A DNA stretch of 64,000 nucleotides. It comes from Impatiens glandulifera. Lineage: Eukaryota > Streptophyta > Magnoliopsida > Ericales > Balsaminaceae. The stretch spans positions 43,620,242-43,684,241 of the forward strand of contig NC_061867.1 of assembly GCF_907164915.1 (NCBI RefSeq), written 5' to 3'. The notes under the pieces are model-generated. The model was given only the letters and a program-made list of their open reading frames with translations, did not search any database and had not been told where the DNA came from. The position numbers and the translations under genes were made by a program. Of the stretch, positions 13,501 through 24,977 are shown piece after piece. Position 1 is the stretch's first letter. The number at the start of each line of letters is the position of its first letter.

Positions 13501-16500
13501 TATACAGAAATATTGAGACTGAATTTTCAGTATAGTGAATTAAATGAGTAATGAACAATAATTATACAAACATATCAAATAATGGGCTGTTTCCAACTTG
13601 TAACTGCACCCACTGACACCACTAACTCTACCACTCACTACTTTCAGTAATTCTACAGACACTTTAGACAATCTCTCCTAAATCACTAGAATATCCTATC
13701 AATTTGGAACATAAATTTATGCAATTCTCCATTCATTCTATGGACATAGGGAGTAGCTAACAGGGTACTAAGAGTTACTGCAAAGATGAGAGAAAGAGTA
13801 ACCTCTTTTATGTCTGAATAATTAAAACTAGAATACATACCTTTATTTATACATTCTACATCCCATACTAAAGGGAATAAAACTTAATCAAATATATCAA
13901 GTTTGCATTCTAATCCTGCTAATTGGATCTCCAATAAATTATAACTTTTGACAGATTGTACAAGTACAGATTTCCCAAACAAATAGAAAAATGGCCTGGA
14001 AATTTTTGATAATTCGAAATATCATATTATCCTCTAAAATGGCCGGAAAATTGGGTTCAGTTCTTGTTAAGTGACAATTCTGCTTTGTTATAGAAATTGT
14101 ATATGGTTTGTCTCTTTTAGATGGTTTATGATTATATAGAACTAGGTGCTATAGCTGTCACATTGTCTAATGTATTATCACTGTAGGGAATTTCCCTCCT
14201 AATCAATCAAAGAACTAAGAAATATATCAGCAAGAAACCAATAAAACAACACAAGATTTGATATCGGAGTTCGACCCAAAAAAGATGGTCTACGTCTCCG
14301 TCGAGCTCTGTTACGAACTCGATTCCACTATCACAATTAAACGTTTCAGTTACACCTCGTTCTTTATATATATCACTCACACCTCTAAAATCTCTAACCC
14401 TCTTGTGTGAATTACTCATATATATATAAACAACTTGTCCTAACTAACTTAACAAACTTAACAAACTTAAGCCTTTAACACTTTATTTAATTGGGCCTGA
14501 CCCATCAACTCAATTTCAACAATCACTTTACAAGAATACTCCCTTTACTTGTGTGCTTGAAATTTATCACCATTTGCTGAGAACACTACCCATTCTGGCT
14601 TAGTTTTCACCCTTGGGCATGAGTCACCCCCTTATTTGGTCACATGAAAGAATAGAAGTATGTAAATGTGGTTGATAGCATTCTTGTAAATAAAGACATG
14701 GTTGAATTGTAAATAGTGTGTAGAGAAGGCATTATATAATAGTCTTAGATCTTCTTGTAGAAGATCAGTTGAATCAGTTCTGTTCTCATCTTCCAATTTT
14801 CTCTGTTTTTATTTGTTTATCATCTATGTATCGGCCAATTCTGTCTCCTACCGAACTTCCCTAATTCTAAATTTGGAAACGGCTTGAAATCTGAATAGTG
14901 ATCCAAAAACATTTCTGGATATGGGAGGTGTCCAGGCATAGCTGTTTCTGCCTGGCCAGATTCAGAAACAGGTTCCACAAAGAAAAAAAAAATATTTTTA
15001 TTATGTTATAGGGGACAAACGAAATGTCAAAAATCTGTGAATTTGCTTTCAATCATAATTGCCATGGAGTGGCTTTTAACTGATTTAGTATTTTTTTGGT
15101 TTGTCTATTCTTTACAAAATATATGAGTTCTAGCAATTTTTTCTAAATTTTGTTTCAGGTCATTTATGTGTTTTTTTTAAAAGGTCAGCTTTTCATTAGA
15201 AATAAAACTTATCTTGGAATTACAGATTGAAGAGAGAAGATAAACAAAAACAAAAAGAACAGAAGGAAGCTAAATGTCAATAAGATAAAAAAATTTCTCA
15301 ACCCGTACAAAAACCCCTTTTATTGGATAGAAGCAAATGCATGGAGCATAAAGCATATACATAAAACAATACAATTTACAAGAAAAAGAGTAAACTTAAA
15401 ATTAAATATGCATAAAAGTACCATGAAAAATTACAATATATATATGTATCCAGCCACACTTTTCATACAAGCTTATCTGGATCTAGATCCAATTTATTTT
15501 TCTTGGTTTCTTAGCCAGATTCAGATTCAGCTACACAAGTTCTTTCAAGTGGCCCAGTATTGTGATTGTCTTGCTGCATTCTATTGCTTTTATGGACAAT
15601 CTTTGCATCTCATGTCAACTTCCTTTGTGGTCCAGTGCATGATATTCACTTGGTGGCACCTTATTGTCTTACATTTCTCTGATCTCCCTTTTTTTAATTC
15701 TATTTCCAAACTCTTTATGTTTCAGAATGCTGATGCAAAAAAAAGTTTTTCTGAACAAGATCAAAGCTCAATGCTTAAAGTTATCTGCAGCCAGCGAGAT
15801 CGTTTTAGGAAACGCTTGCGAGAGACAGAAGAGGTGTGTGTATAATTTCATTTCTGTTGTTTTCTCCCCTTTTTACTGTTAATATGAGAATTGGTTTGCA
15901 AAGAGTTTGTATCGATATCACCTTTTTTTCCACATGAAGTGAAATAATCAACTTCTGATTGTATTTCCAGGAGGTAAGACAGTTAAAGGAGAAGTTAGGC
16001 ATTCTGACAGCAGAACTGGAGAAAACAAAGGCAGATAATGTCAAGCTTTATGGGAAGATTCGTTATGTACAGGATTACAATAACGAAAAAGTAGTTTCTA
16101 GAGGATCGAAGAAGGTTATCATTGCAATTTCCAATTTTTTTTCTGTATTTTGGTTAATATCCTCTTACCCATAATTTTCTGTTGTATTCTCAGCAAGCAG
16201 AAGATTTGGAAAGCGGCTTTCACTCAGATGTAGAGTCGAAGTATAGGAAGATATATGAGGACGATATAAACCCATTTGCAGCATTTTCGAAAAAGGTTTG
16301 TATATCTTAATTTTCTTAATTTATTGAGATGATTTATAGTTTAAAACATTTTCATTTGGTGATTTATGAGCTTGAGCAAAGATATTGGATTTGGACAACA
16401 GCAAAAAAGATGTAATTGTTGATAACAAAATTTCTAAATCAAACTCCTTTTGCATCAATATGATATCTGTTAGAGAACTGTGTATTCTCAGTTAAAATGC

Positions 16501-19451
16501 TTAGTCTCTCAGGATACAATATCCTCTGAAGTTATCTGTATAATCATTTTCCCAGTTGATCTTAACAATACAAACTTTTATTGATGTGACAGATGATTCT
16601 AAATAGTGTTGCTTGTACTTTTAATACGAAGACTAAGGTGCATTTGATCAAACTTAATTTTATGTGTGAATGAGTCCAACTCTCTAAAAAGTAGATGTTG
16701 AACAAACTAAATGAAAATACTTCCTATTTTAAGTACTTGACATGTAAGTTGGTTTGATAAAATGTGGAACCAATATCGGGAAAGTACTTAAAGACTATTT
16801 TACCCTTATAAAGACGTTATTTAATTAATGCATGGGTTAAAGTTGTCTTTTAGATGCTCTTACTAGATTACCGAGTTAACTCATTCATCACTTATCGAAT
16901 TAAGCTAGATTTTGTAGGTTGATATGAGCTGATTTTAAATAACAATTATGAAATCAACTTAATTGATATAATATCACTTAATTATTCAGATTAAGTGATA
17001 AACTGTGATATCAAACACTGCTTAAGGATCTACAATAAATATGCCGCCACATGTCATTATTTCATTTTTATTTGGACTAACTTTAATGCCTTTTTCTTAT
17101 ATCTTGATTGCTATTCTTTCAATTGCATGTGATTAGGAAAGGGATCAAAGGTACAAGGAATTGGGTTTACGGGATAAAATTACGCTTAGCAGTGGGCGGT
17201 TTCTTCTTGGCAACAAGTATGCTTTCTTGATCACTAATTTGACGCAGTACTAAAATTGAAATATTTCCAGTTACATATGCTATTTTCCCTTTAATTTCTC
17301 CAATCGGATACTTTGCTAAACTGATTGGAATGTTGAGTCACATTTTACTCTAGGTGTCTTATTGATATTTTCTTTCGGAAGCTACCTCATTTGGAATACC
17401 TGGATCTAGAAACATAAATAACTTTTTTAATCAATCTCTGACTAAGCTCTGTATCGTTCCAATTTTATCGGATGTCCCTGAAGGGACATCTCTGACTAAG
17501 CTTAACTTAGTTTTCAAACGTTTTTGTATCTGGATCCAGAAATCAAAATTGTTTCCAATTGAGGCTTGTGCCTTAATCAAACACATGAAGGACTATTGAA
17601 GAAGAAACATAAAATCAATATTCATAAACAAAGAGTGTTTGGAAACACCTGGATATGAAAATTCTGGATCCAGAAACGAATTTGGATGGATTATGTATTC
17701 AGGATTGATTGTTGATTGGTTTTTCATCTGAATCCATATTTGGATACCAAAACAAAATTATAAGTGTTTCCAAATGGGGGACAACTTAGTTATAGTTTAT
17801 AAAACTCAACTTCTTCCTTATTTATCTTTGTAAGGATTTTTCCTGCTCACGACTTGACTTGGTAAAGGAATGTAAAAGCTATAAATTGCACTCTTAAATT
17901 GCCAACATTTTTTATTCAGCTTAAAGATGTGTGTTAGGAAAGTTCAAACAGAAATTACTGAACCATTCTCATTTTTATTTTATTTTTTAATATTATTAAT
18001 GCAATATCAAGATGTTATTTGGAAAAAAAAGAGATGTATGAAACTCCACTTTCCCAAAGGTAGTTTGTCTAATCTGGTTAAGAGCATTTTGTCCAAAACC
18101 ATCCAAGTTATTTTTAATGGATGGATTAATTTATAAACATGTTAAATGATATTAATAAGGAAGCTACTACACCCTTGTTTGTTACTCTTCCTTTTATATA
18201 AGTTGATTGACCCACTCTGGGGGAGGGGATACTGTCTGCAATTGAGCCACTCTGGGGGAGGGATCAGTTGTCTGCGACAATGTTCCCTCCCGGTCCCATG
18301 TGTAAAAAATATAGTTTTATAAATAAATATTTATTTTTATTATATTTTTAAGTGTGATTTTTCAAATGGGACAGAGAGGGGACACTGTCTGAGACATCTC
18401 ATCCTCCCCTCTCCCTGGGTAGCTCAGTAGCAAGAGGTTTGGATTATAAGAGACTTAGAGCTTGTTTGATGTTGGTTATTTGGGATTTTGTCAAAAACAT
18501 TTTTGATAAAAAAAAGTAGGTTATTTGGGTTTTTAATTGGTTGAATTACTATCATGTCCTTTTATATTTAAAATTTAAATTTTTAAAAAAATGGGACAAA
18601 GGATTAAGCACATAGCCCCCAAACACACTTAATCATTTAACCAGACACAAAACTTGCCACCTGACGGGCTCGAACCCACTCTTGTTGCCGTTAGGCTAGA
18701 AGAGGGGATAAAAAAATGTAAGTTTTGTAATAAGGGTATTTTAGTATTTTGTTGATGAAATGAGTGATTTGATGGTTAAAATGATTCTGATGTGATAGAG
18801 AGAATTTATAAAAAACTGGACACAAAAAAAATAAAATTCAAAACACCTGTATCAAAGAGCTCTTACATGTCTCAGATTCGATTCTCACTAAAATCGTCAT
18901 ATTAAACTGAGAATTGATGTGCTTGAAAAAAAAGCTGGTTACCAAAAAAATAACAATCAGCTAACAAGTGGCCATCTTTAGAATTTCAAAAGTTTGAATT
19001 CAATGAAAAGGATGAATATTCTTTGTTCCAATGCAATGTTGTTCTATGTAGCTGATTTCATGTGTGTTCTTGTACTCAAAATTTAATATTCCCAAAAGAA
19101 AGTGGATATTATCATAATTATTCTTTTCTTCTTGAATGTTGTAGTAGATTTTATCACTTTTAGCAATTCTTACTACTAATAACAATTTTATTTTTTTAAA
19201 ACAATCTCGTGTTGCAGATATGCGCGGACTTTTGCCTTCTTCTATACCATAGGATTGCATATTCTTGTATTCACATGTTTGTATAGAATGTCAGCTCTGA
19301 GTTATCTAAGGTAACCGTTTTGTTTTTGTTTTTTTAAGAGAATTGTTTTCCTTTTTCTTTCTAACTGACCTAAACGATGAATTTTTACAGCCATGGGTCG
19401 GAGGAATCTCTTATTGGTGAGAAAATCACAAATCTTCCACATGCCTTGTGA
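1490..19451 (+). CDS. CASP: CASP homologue, Golgi coiled-coil membrane protein (19 exons)
   Basis: Exons: 1490-1577, 3722-3832, 4024-4202, 5050-5199, 6169-6257, 7312-7421, 7503-7597, 8756-8808, 10837-11002, 11180-11272, 11972-12100, 12231-12350, 12532-12612, 15726-15833, 15971-16114, 16194-16295, 17137-17216, 19218-19310, 19391-19451. All introns are GT-AG and every phase joins, giving 683 residues, close to Arabidopsis CASP as I remember it (about 690). The product is almost entirely heptad-type coiled coil (roughly residues 100-600). A basic juxtamembrane segment follows, then one membrane span (about 638-655, FAFFYTIGLHILVFTCLY) and a short lumenal tail. The Tyr and His inside the span match the conserved CASP/giantin-type anchor. 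Known family role: a Golgi tethering and organisation protein derived from the CUX/CDP locus in animals. The start is the first ATG after the leader, and the N-terminal region reading VSVIANFWKDFDLEKE is typical of the family. No lesion seen; probably functional. Confidence 0.95.
4504..4581. repeat. (AT)n microsatellite in CASP intron 3
   Basis: About 75 bases of uninterrupted alternating A and T. Likely length-polymorphic. It lies well away from both splice sites. Confidence 0.95.
5960..6051 (+). mobile_element. 5'-truncated SINE in CASP intron 4
   Basis: The 92-bp insert is bounded by a 15-bp direct repeat, AGTAATAGTCCTTAT, at 5945-5959 and 6052-6066. It starts inside a B-box-like word (TTGATTCCCAC) and ends in an A-rich tail. 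Its 3' half matches the SINE at 32427-32556 (both have 'gtcatgactgt.gg.gtcatgcta'). Confidence 0.8.
9482..10485 (-). mobile_element. TRIM-like or internally deleted Ty1/copia LTR element in CASP intron 8
   Basis: A 1004-bp element on the minus strand, flanked by the 5-bp duplication TATAT (9477-9481 and 10486-10490). The 5' LTR is 10199-10485 (287 bp) and the 3' LTR is 9482-9636 (155 bp, internally deleted). Both LTRs start TGTAGAATT and end AATTCTACA when read on the element strand. Next to the 5' LTR is the complement of a tRNA-Met primer site (GCTCTGATACCA, 10187-10198). Next to the 3' LTR is a purine tract (complement of CTTCCCTTCAAG, 9637-9648). The interior of about 560 bp has no pol domain, so the short reading frames there are not genes. 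Confidence 0.9.
10652..10748 (+). mobile_element. Short tRNA-derived SINE in CASP intron 8
   Basis: Contains an A-box-like TAGCGACTCAGTGGTTAGAG and a B box GGTTCGATCCC at tRNA-like spacing, then an A-rich end. A 9-bp direct repeat, ATCCATTAC, flanks it (10643-10651 and 10749-10757). It does not fold as a complete tRNA and sits in an intron in the sense direction. Confidence 0.8.
14180..14520. mobile_element. Possible LTR-type element fragment in CASP intron 13
   Basis: A stretch with a 'gatatcggagttcgac...ctacgtctccg' segment resembling words common in plant LTRs and TRIMs ('acgtggttcg...cctacgtcc'). It is followed by a TATATATATA promoter-like segment. No termini or target duplication could be fixed. 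Intron 13 (12613-15725) otherwise shows only AT-rich non-coding DNA. Confidence 0.3.
17383..17780. mobile_element. Two adjacent degenerate MITEs in CASP intron 17
   Basis: Two short inverted-repeat units lie side by side, about 17383-17568 and 17632-17780. Each begins with a CATTTGGAAACACCTGGAT-like end and closes with its complement (for example GTGTTTCCAAATG at 17764-17776). Internal CTGGATCCAGAAA words recur in both, and a further relic with the same words lies near 14870-14975. No target duplications were resolved. Confidence 0.45.
18458..18862. mobile_element. Tourist-like (PIF/Harbinger) MITE
   Basis: The ends are inverted copies: GAGCTTGTTTGAT on the left and ATCAAAGAGCTC on the right. 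The 3-bp target duplication TTA (18455-18457 and 18863-18865) is the signature of the PIF/Harbinger superfamily. It carries a SINE nested inside it (18594-18708). No coding capacity. Confidence 0.75.
18594..18708 (-). mobile_element. SINE nested in the MITE (family with 22845 and 40834 copies)
   Basis: On the minus strand it carries a TAGCCTAACGGCAACAAGAG A-box region and a GGTTCGAGCCC-like B box. It is flanked by TAAAAAAATG direct repeats (18584-18593 and 18709-18718). It shares the 'ttaagcacatagcc', 'cgaacccac' and 'ggctagaagagg' words with the copies at 22845-22995 and 40834-41026. Confidence 0.8.
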
Positions 19452-19949
19452 GTTCAATTCCCTACATTGAAAGTCAGGTGGTGTTCTTGTTTACCCTTCT
19501 ACATATCAAAGGCGAAAACTATGCATACAGATTACATACAAAGCCACACTATGTTCATAGCAAAAGATTGATGTATGTTGAGCCTATTTGGAAAATTGTA
19601 TTTTGTCGATCACACTTAAATTGAAAAATCGCAAAAGTTGAAATTTAAAGTGATTTTGTTTTTCAATGTTTGGTACAAGACTTTTCTTTAGATAATGATT
19701 CAAGTTATAGTGTATTTTATTTTTGGTTTTACATGTATATAAATTATTTTTAAATGATGATCAAACTATGCATGTATATTTCAAAACATGTTATTTTTAA
19801 AATTGTTTTGATTTTCTTTTGAAAAAAGACATACAACTCAGCTTTGGTATTTTTTTGATTTATTTCTTTGAAATTTTATGCATGTTCTATTCTTTTTGAC
19901 ATACTCGAGAAAGATTAGGTCCATGGGGAGTTAATTAATGATTAATTTA
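19452..19949. other. CASP 3' flank
   Basis: AT-rich non-coding sequence after the CASP stop codon, presumably the 3' UTR and intergenic spacer. No gene, RNA or repeat was recognised here. Confidence 0.5.
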
Positions 19950-20420
19950 ATTTAAGATTAAACCTTAATAAGCTCTTAAAACATTTGTTCTCTTATCAAA
20001 GAAATAATTTATTATTTATCAAGACCAACCTTTCTTAATCTTATTGTATTCCTACTTAATCTTGTATGCACATAATAGGGGATTAAAATTAACCCACAAT
20101 TTTTCTTAGTTTCTTTACTTGGAATTATTATTGGAATAAAAGTTATTTAAAGGATATTCTTATAAATCTATTTAGTTATTAAATATATTTACAAGCATAT
20201 AAACAATTTGGAATTTTAGGTTCTAATAACAATCAGCCCTCCCTTAAAGTTTAATAGCAATGCTCTCTTTAATCTGAAGGTTCATTAAAATTTAATTGTA
20301 ATGTACAATGTTTATAGTTACAAAAAGTTGTGAATTTGAATTTCACAATAATTTTCAAATTAAGAAAATACTTCATCTCGAAGTATAGAACAATCCACTA
20401 TTTCTCAACAATCCTTCTAT
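19950..20420 (+). repeat. Tandem unit, block U (copy 1)
   Basis: Collinear with 34595-35035, sharing long runs such as the words around 'caatcagccctcccttaaag' and 'cttgtatgcacataat'. This is the 5' block of the duplicated unit that carries the cysteine-rich peptide genes. Confidence 0.8.
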
Positions 20421-21198
20421 ATTTCTATGAGTACTCCAAGTTGTTTCATGACCCTTCATTTAAGGTAATGCCACAAATTCGTGACATCCTTACACTCACA
20501 TTTTCTCTAACAAACTAGTCTAATTGTGTTTTTAGAAGTCGTCATTTTAGCCTGCAAATTATGAAAGTTCTCCATGTACATACAATCAACCTACTAGGGT
20601 AAAAGTTTTAAATGGGAGAATACAAGGAAAATAATATAAGTAAAGGTAGATAATATTGGAGGGATGGTATTCACATAAGAGGATAGCCACATTTAAGAAC
20701 ATATAACATAATCTCGAATTCAATACATGAAAATCCATATGAGAAAACATCATAGATACAACTATTACAAAAGTTATTGATTTCCTTGAAACGGGGATGC
20801 AAGTGAAATCGAGGATGTAGGTGAAACTAATATTCATAGCTTCCGCCACTTTATATGGTTTTGAAATAGATTGAAATCTCTCCACACATGTAGTCCTTGA
20901 ATATTTTCAAACAATTTACATATTCAACCTCAAACTTGAAATGCTGTTTAATTCATAATTAAACTAACTAAAAATGTATTGATTCTTATAATAAATAAAT
21001 AAATAAATAAGATTAGTTTTCAAATAAATAAATAAAAAAGCTCAAACTTTTATAATAAAAGATAACTAGTCAAACAACTTAATTTATTCCTTCCAAACTT
21101 TTTTAAGTTTTGAATTAAACTCTTTTGATTTTTCTTCTTAAGAATTAAATGCAAATGGTTGAGCCTTTTTACAAAAATAAAATAAATATAGTTGAGTG

Positions 21199-21715
21199 TA
21201 GGGATGAGCAAATGGGTAAAATCAATCCATTTTGTCCGATTCGTATTAAATCCAAACTAAGTTTATCCAATCCGTAATCCAAACAATTTTACTAATTAAT
21301 ACGGATCGGATACGGATTGGATTGAAAATGGTTTGGATAATCCAAACTAAAAAAATATTTATATATATCAGTATGAAATTAGTCAACAATTTTTTTTTTT
21401 AATTTTTTTTTAAATTTTTTTTTTTAAAAAAAAATCGAATTTTTTATTATTATTAAATTTGAATCTGAAAAAAATAATAAAAAATAATAATTAAAAAAAT
21501 AATTAAAAAAATAATTAAAAAAAAATAAATATCGTTGTCAAGTAATAGTGACAGTGATGATAAGTAAAATATATATTATATTGAAATGAAATTTAATTTA
21601 AAGAAAATTAATTAAAAAATATATTTTTATTTAGATAGTTTGGAAAATTTGGATAATCCTAATCCAATCCGATTTAATTCAATTCGAACTCAATCAGATC
21701 CAATACTCACCCCTA
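21199..21715. mobile_element. MITE-like insertion in the copy-1 promoter region
   Basis: Ends TAGGGATGAGCA and TGAGTGAGTATTG-like complement (CACTCACCCCTA type), that is, imperfect inverted ends. Inside are sub-terminal GGAT/ATCC-rich inverted words and an AT-rich core. The peptide-gene copies 2 and 3 lack it: in them 'tatagttgag' continues almost directly to the TATA region. It now lies about 40 bp upstream of the copy-1 TATA box. No clear target duplication. Confidence 0.6.
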
Positions 21716-21751
21716 CGTTTACCTATAAACCCAATATCCCTCTCATCTACC

Positions 21752-21758
21752 TATAAAT
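21752..21758 (+). promoter_or_regulatory. TATA box of peptide gene 1
   Basis: TATAAAT in the word CTATAAATAAATGAG, 46 bp before the ATG. The same word sits at 33327 and 45820 at nearly the same distance in the other copies, so the core promoter is conserved in all three. Confidence 0.75.
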
Positions 21759-21803
21759 AAATGAGAAAAAAATACAATAATTTACGTTATTGAGAGAAGT
21801 AAC

Positions 21804-22013
21804 ATGATGAGTTTTGTAAAATTTATGATAATATTTGTGATGGTTTCTTCCATGGGCTCCATTGATGGGGTGAAGGCTAGTGTTCCTGCTTGTTGTTTCC
21901 ATGACGCTGATTGTTGTGAACGTGAGCTTCAGATAATTGCAGCTGGTGTTGCAGTTGAGAACCCCTATTATCAAAATCTTCCTGTGCCCTCCCAGGAAGG
22001 GCTAAGAACGTAA
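21804..22013 (+). CDS. Small secreted cysteine-rich peptide, copy 1 (69 aa)
   Basis: Intron-less frame starting at a double ATG. A hydrophobic signal peptide occupies about residues 1-24 (core FVKFMIIFVMVSS). The mature part has a CC-x5-CC motif (C30, C31, C37, C38) within VPACCFHDADCCERE, and a Tyr/Pro-rich tail. Compared with copies 2 and 3 it lacks four signal-peptide residues (a 12-base deletion) and its C-terminus reads differently (QEGLRT). A TATA box lies 46 bp upstream, giving a leader of only about 25 nt. I do not recognise the family. Four cysteines could form two disulfides. Conservation of the frame in three diverged copies argues for a real gene; the product is inferred to be extracellular and its function is unknown. 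Confidence 0.75.
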   Translation: MMSFVKFMIIFVMVSSMGSIDGVKASVPACCFHDADCCERELQIIAAGVAVENPYYQNLPVPSQEGLRT

Positions 22014-22844
22014 TTTTTTTATATTTTTTTTTAATTATTCCTTCTGGTGCTGGAAGTGTGGTAAACTGTAAAGGCATATTATAATGTCTAATTAACCATT
22101 TTCAATTAGGATTTGGTTAAATAAATAAGAACTATTTTCTTGTTAGACATACAGTATTTTCTTAATGTGAAAAGAAAGTTCATTGATTAGGTTGTTTTGT
22201 CCATTGCAAGTTATATTATGTTCTTATTTGATGCTTGAATTTGGACCGTTTTTAATAGACGAGATTTGAACTTTGAATTGTGTCGCATGAGATTTAAACT
22301 ATTAAAATTTTAACAATTACATTTTTTTATTAAATTAATGGATTATTATAACACACAATTTTCGTTTTTTTAACTAATTCGGCACGTTTGTATATGAAAT
22401 TATATTTTATAAATGTTTTAGACATATTATTTTTAATTAAATAGAGTATTTTAATGAGGTCTACTTATTCTATTTGGTTCGGGTGGTTTGAGTAATCTAA
22501 GAAAATATTTGAAAAAATTTAAACAGAGATAATATTTAGTATTTATTTTTTTTACATAACTTTAAAACGAAATCACTCTCTGCCTAGTTCACCAATTTGG
22601 ATACATTTGTGTTTTAATTTGAATATTTTTTTGAGATACATGCATGCGTTCAAACTATAAAATGCGGTTTAAAATATTTAAAAAAATGTGCACGAAAATA
22701 ATTGAAAAATAATAAAAAATATAATTGTTATTGTTTTACAAATGTCATTAGTTAAAAAAAGAAAAGAAAAATACTACTTTAAAGTAAGAAGACGGACGAG
22801 TTTGTTTATTTGGGAAAAACCTCAAATGACTAAAATTATGATAA

Positions 22845-22995
22845 AAAAATGGGACAACGAATTAAGCACATAGCCCACAAACACATTTAATTATTTAACT
22901 AGAAGTAAAATTTGTCCTGACTGACTCAATCCCAGGATCTCAAGAAGATTGAGAATATTCGCCGCTTGTTGCTGTTAAGTTAGTTATATAGGGAT
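22845..22995 (-). mobile_element. SINE downstream of peptide gene 1
   Basis: Same family as 18594 and 40834. It is flanked by a 16-bp direct repeat, ACTAAAATTATGATAA (22829-22844) and ACTAAAATTGTGATAA (22996-23011). Copy 3 of the tandem unit has the intact empty site near 46940, so this SINE arrived after the duplication. Confidence 0.8.
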
Positions 22996-23390
22996 ACTAA
23001 AATTGTGATAATTTGATCCCATATGGTATAACTCAAATTCGAGTTTCAATTATTGAAAAACAATCTAAATTTGAGTATCAAATAATAATTATTAAAAAGA
23101 TGGAGTAAACATAAAAAATTGATGTATTAGATTCTCACTTAAAAAATATAAAAATTACTATGACTTAAAAGGAGTGATTAGTTATCCAAGAATAAACATG
23201 GTCACATTAAATTAAAAGGAATTTATGATTATGATTTGTATTCTAAAATACATACTTCTAACATTTGTAAACACGATGAGTATTTTATTTTTAGTTTTAA
23301 ATATATGCATATTTATATGCCCTAAAAAAATAGTTACATGTAAGGTGAGGTTTGTTCTATCTTTTCAATTAATTAATTATATATAATAAT

Positions 23391-23864
23391 AATAATAATT
23401 AATTTGAATTTTTTAATTTATCAGATCGAGAGTAGGATCGTGAGTTAACCATCATATAAACTTGTACATATGTTTTGAACTTGCAACATAACAAAAACAA
23501 GTACAACACTTTAACCAACTAAACTAATAAGACTTTTTATTTTAAATTCAACACCAAATTTGATGAACGTGAACCATTTTTAACAATATAAGTTAAAACC
23601 TTTAAATTAACTAATATATATATATATATATATAATAATAATATTATTAATAATAATGCTTAATTTGAATTTGATTGATTTGTCGTGTTGAGAACTGTGA
23701 TTAATTTGGATATATATGTGAGAGTAAATGAATATTTGGTCCGGATAGTGGTTGACCCGCCCATAAACTTGAAATGGTTAAAAATAAATTATAAATGATA
23801 TATTTATGTTTTGAACTTAGAACATAAAAAACAAGTACACCTTTTTAACTAACTTAATTAATAA
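23391..23864 (-). repeat. Left inverted units of the ~330-bp repeat cluster (first part)
   Basis: Reads as the reverse complement of the tandem repeat at 27765-29110: the words 'gcttaatttgaatttg', 'gtgagagtaaatgaatatttgg' and 'gttgacccgcccataaacttgaaa' appear inverted. It is interrupted at 23865 by a MITE and resumes at 24978. Confidence 0.75.
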
Positions 23865-24977
23865 AGGGTTGCTTGGTTCAATTAAGGGAATATAAATAGG
23901 AATGAGATTGATAGATGTGTAAAATGAGAATATATATAATTGATGGAAGTGTAGTGTTTAGTTAGAAGAATTAATCATTCTCATTTTTATTGATGATGTT
24001 TGGATCTATAAAAAAAATTATTATTATTTTGTCAGTAAAACTAGTATTAATATCTCAATTTTATTTTTTATTATATTTTATTTAATTAAAAATATAAATA
24101 TATTATTATTTTTATGTCATAATTATTTAAAATATATAAAAATATTTAAGTTGGTCATAATTTAATAAAATATAAACATTTAATATTTATCATATTAATT
24201 ATATTTTTTCAAAAAAATAGTTATAACAAAAAAAAGTTGAATGATTCTAATTTTTTATTAATTAAATAAAAAAATTAGTTATTAAACATAAATAATATAA
24301 AAAAAGTCTTTTAAATATTATATATTAATAGTGGATAATTTTTTTTTGATAAATATAATGTTTTATTTAATAATATATAGCATGGTATAATGTTTTTAAG
24401 AACAATTTTATTTAAATATTTTATATTTAAATTTTATAATATTATTTAAATAATTTTTTATATAAATTTTTTATTTTATTTTTATTTTTTATATTTTATA
24501 TTTTAATTAATTTATTATAATTTTCTTATTAATATATAATATTTAAAATTAATTATATAAAAATATTATATTATTATTAGTTATTGTAGTTATTATTAAA
24601 ATTTTATTTATTAATTATATTTTAAATAATTTATTAATATTATTTAAACAATTGAAATCATTTCTTTTGATAAATAAATTAAAAAATTATTATTATTTTA
24701 ATTATAAAAAGAACGTATAATATAATTATAAAAATAAAAATATATATAATATTATAATCATAATTATGAGAAAGAGTAAAAATAGGAGAGTGAAGATAAT
24801 GAGAGAGAAAGTGGACCTCACGGGAATAAGCTTCATTCCTCCTAATTTGGATTTGGAGAGGAATGGATGACTTAAGTATCCGGAAATCAAATCAATATCC
24901 GAGAATCAAAACCATTAACCAAACAATTCATTTTATTCCCTTTCCCCGAGTTGAAAAACCACGTACCAAGCATTCCT
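23865..24977. mobile_element. PIF/Harbinger-like non-autonomous element (1.1 kb)
   Basis: Left end AGGGTTGCTTGGTTC and right end complement AGGAATGCTTGGTAC form imperfect terminal inverted repeats. The target duplication is TAA (23862-23864 and 24978-24980). The broken host repeat can be closed precisely by removing it. The interior is extremely AT-rich with no coding frame. Confidence 0.7.

Larger units (their letters stand above)
18414..18925 (+). mobile_element. SINE split by a later MITE insertion (CASP intron 17)
   Basis: The left half (18414-18457) holds an A-box-like TAGCTCAGTAGCAAGAGG. The right half (18863-18925) holds a B-box-like GATTCGATTCTCA and an A-rich tail. Removing 18458-18862 and one copy of TTA rejoins the two halves into one continuous tRNA-like SINE, so the MITE came second. 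Confidence 0.65.
20460..23390 (+). repeat. Tandem unit, peptide-gene block (copy 1)
   Basis: Matches 32552-34594 and 45418-47740 before, through and after the peptide gene. It begins near 'ggtaatgcc.caaa' and ends near 'ctatcttttcaattaatta'. Within it, copy 1 alone has a MITE (21199-21715) and a SINE (22845-22995). Confidence 0.85.
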
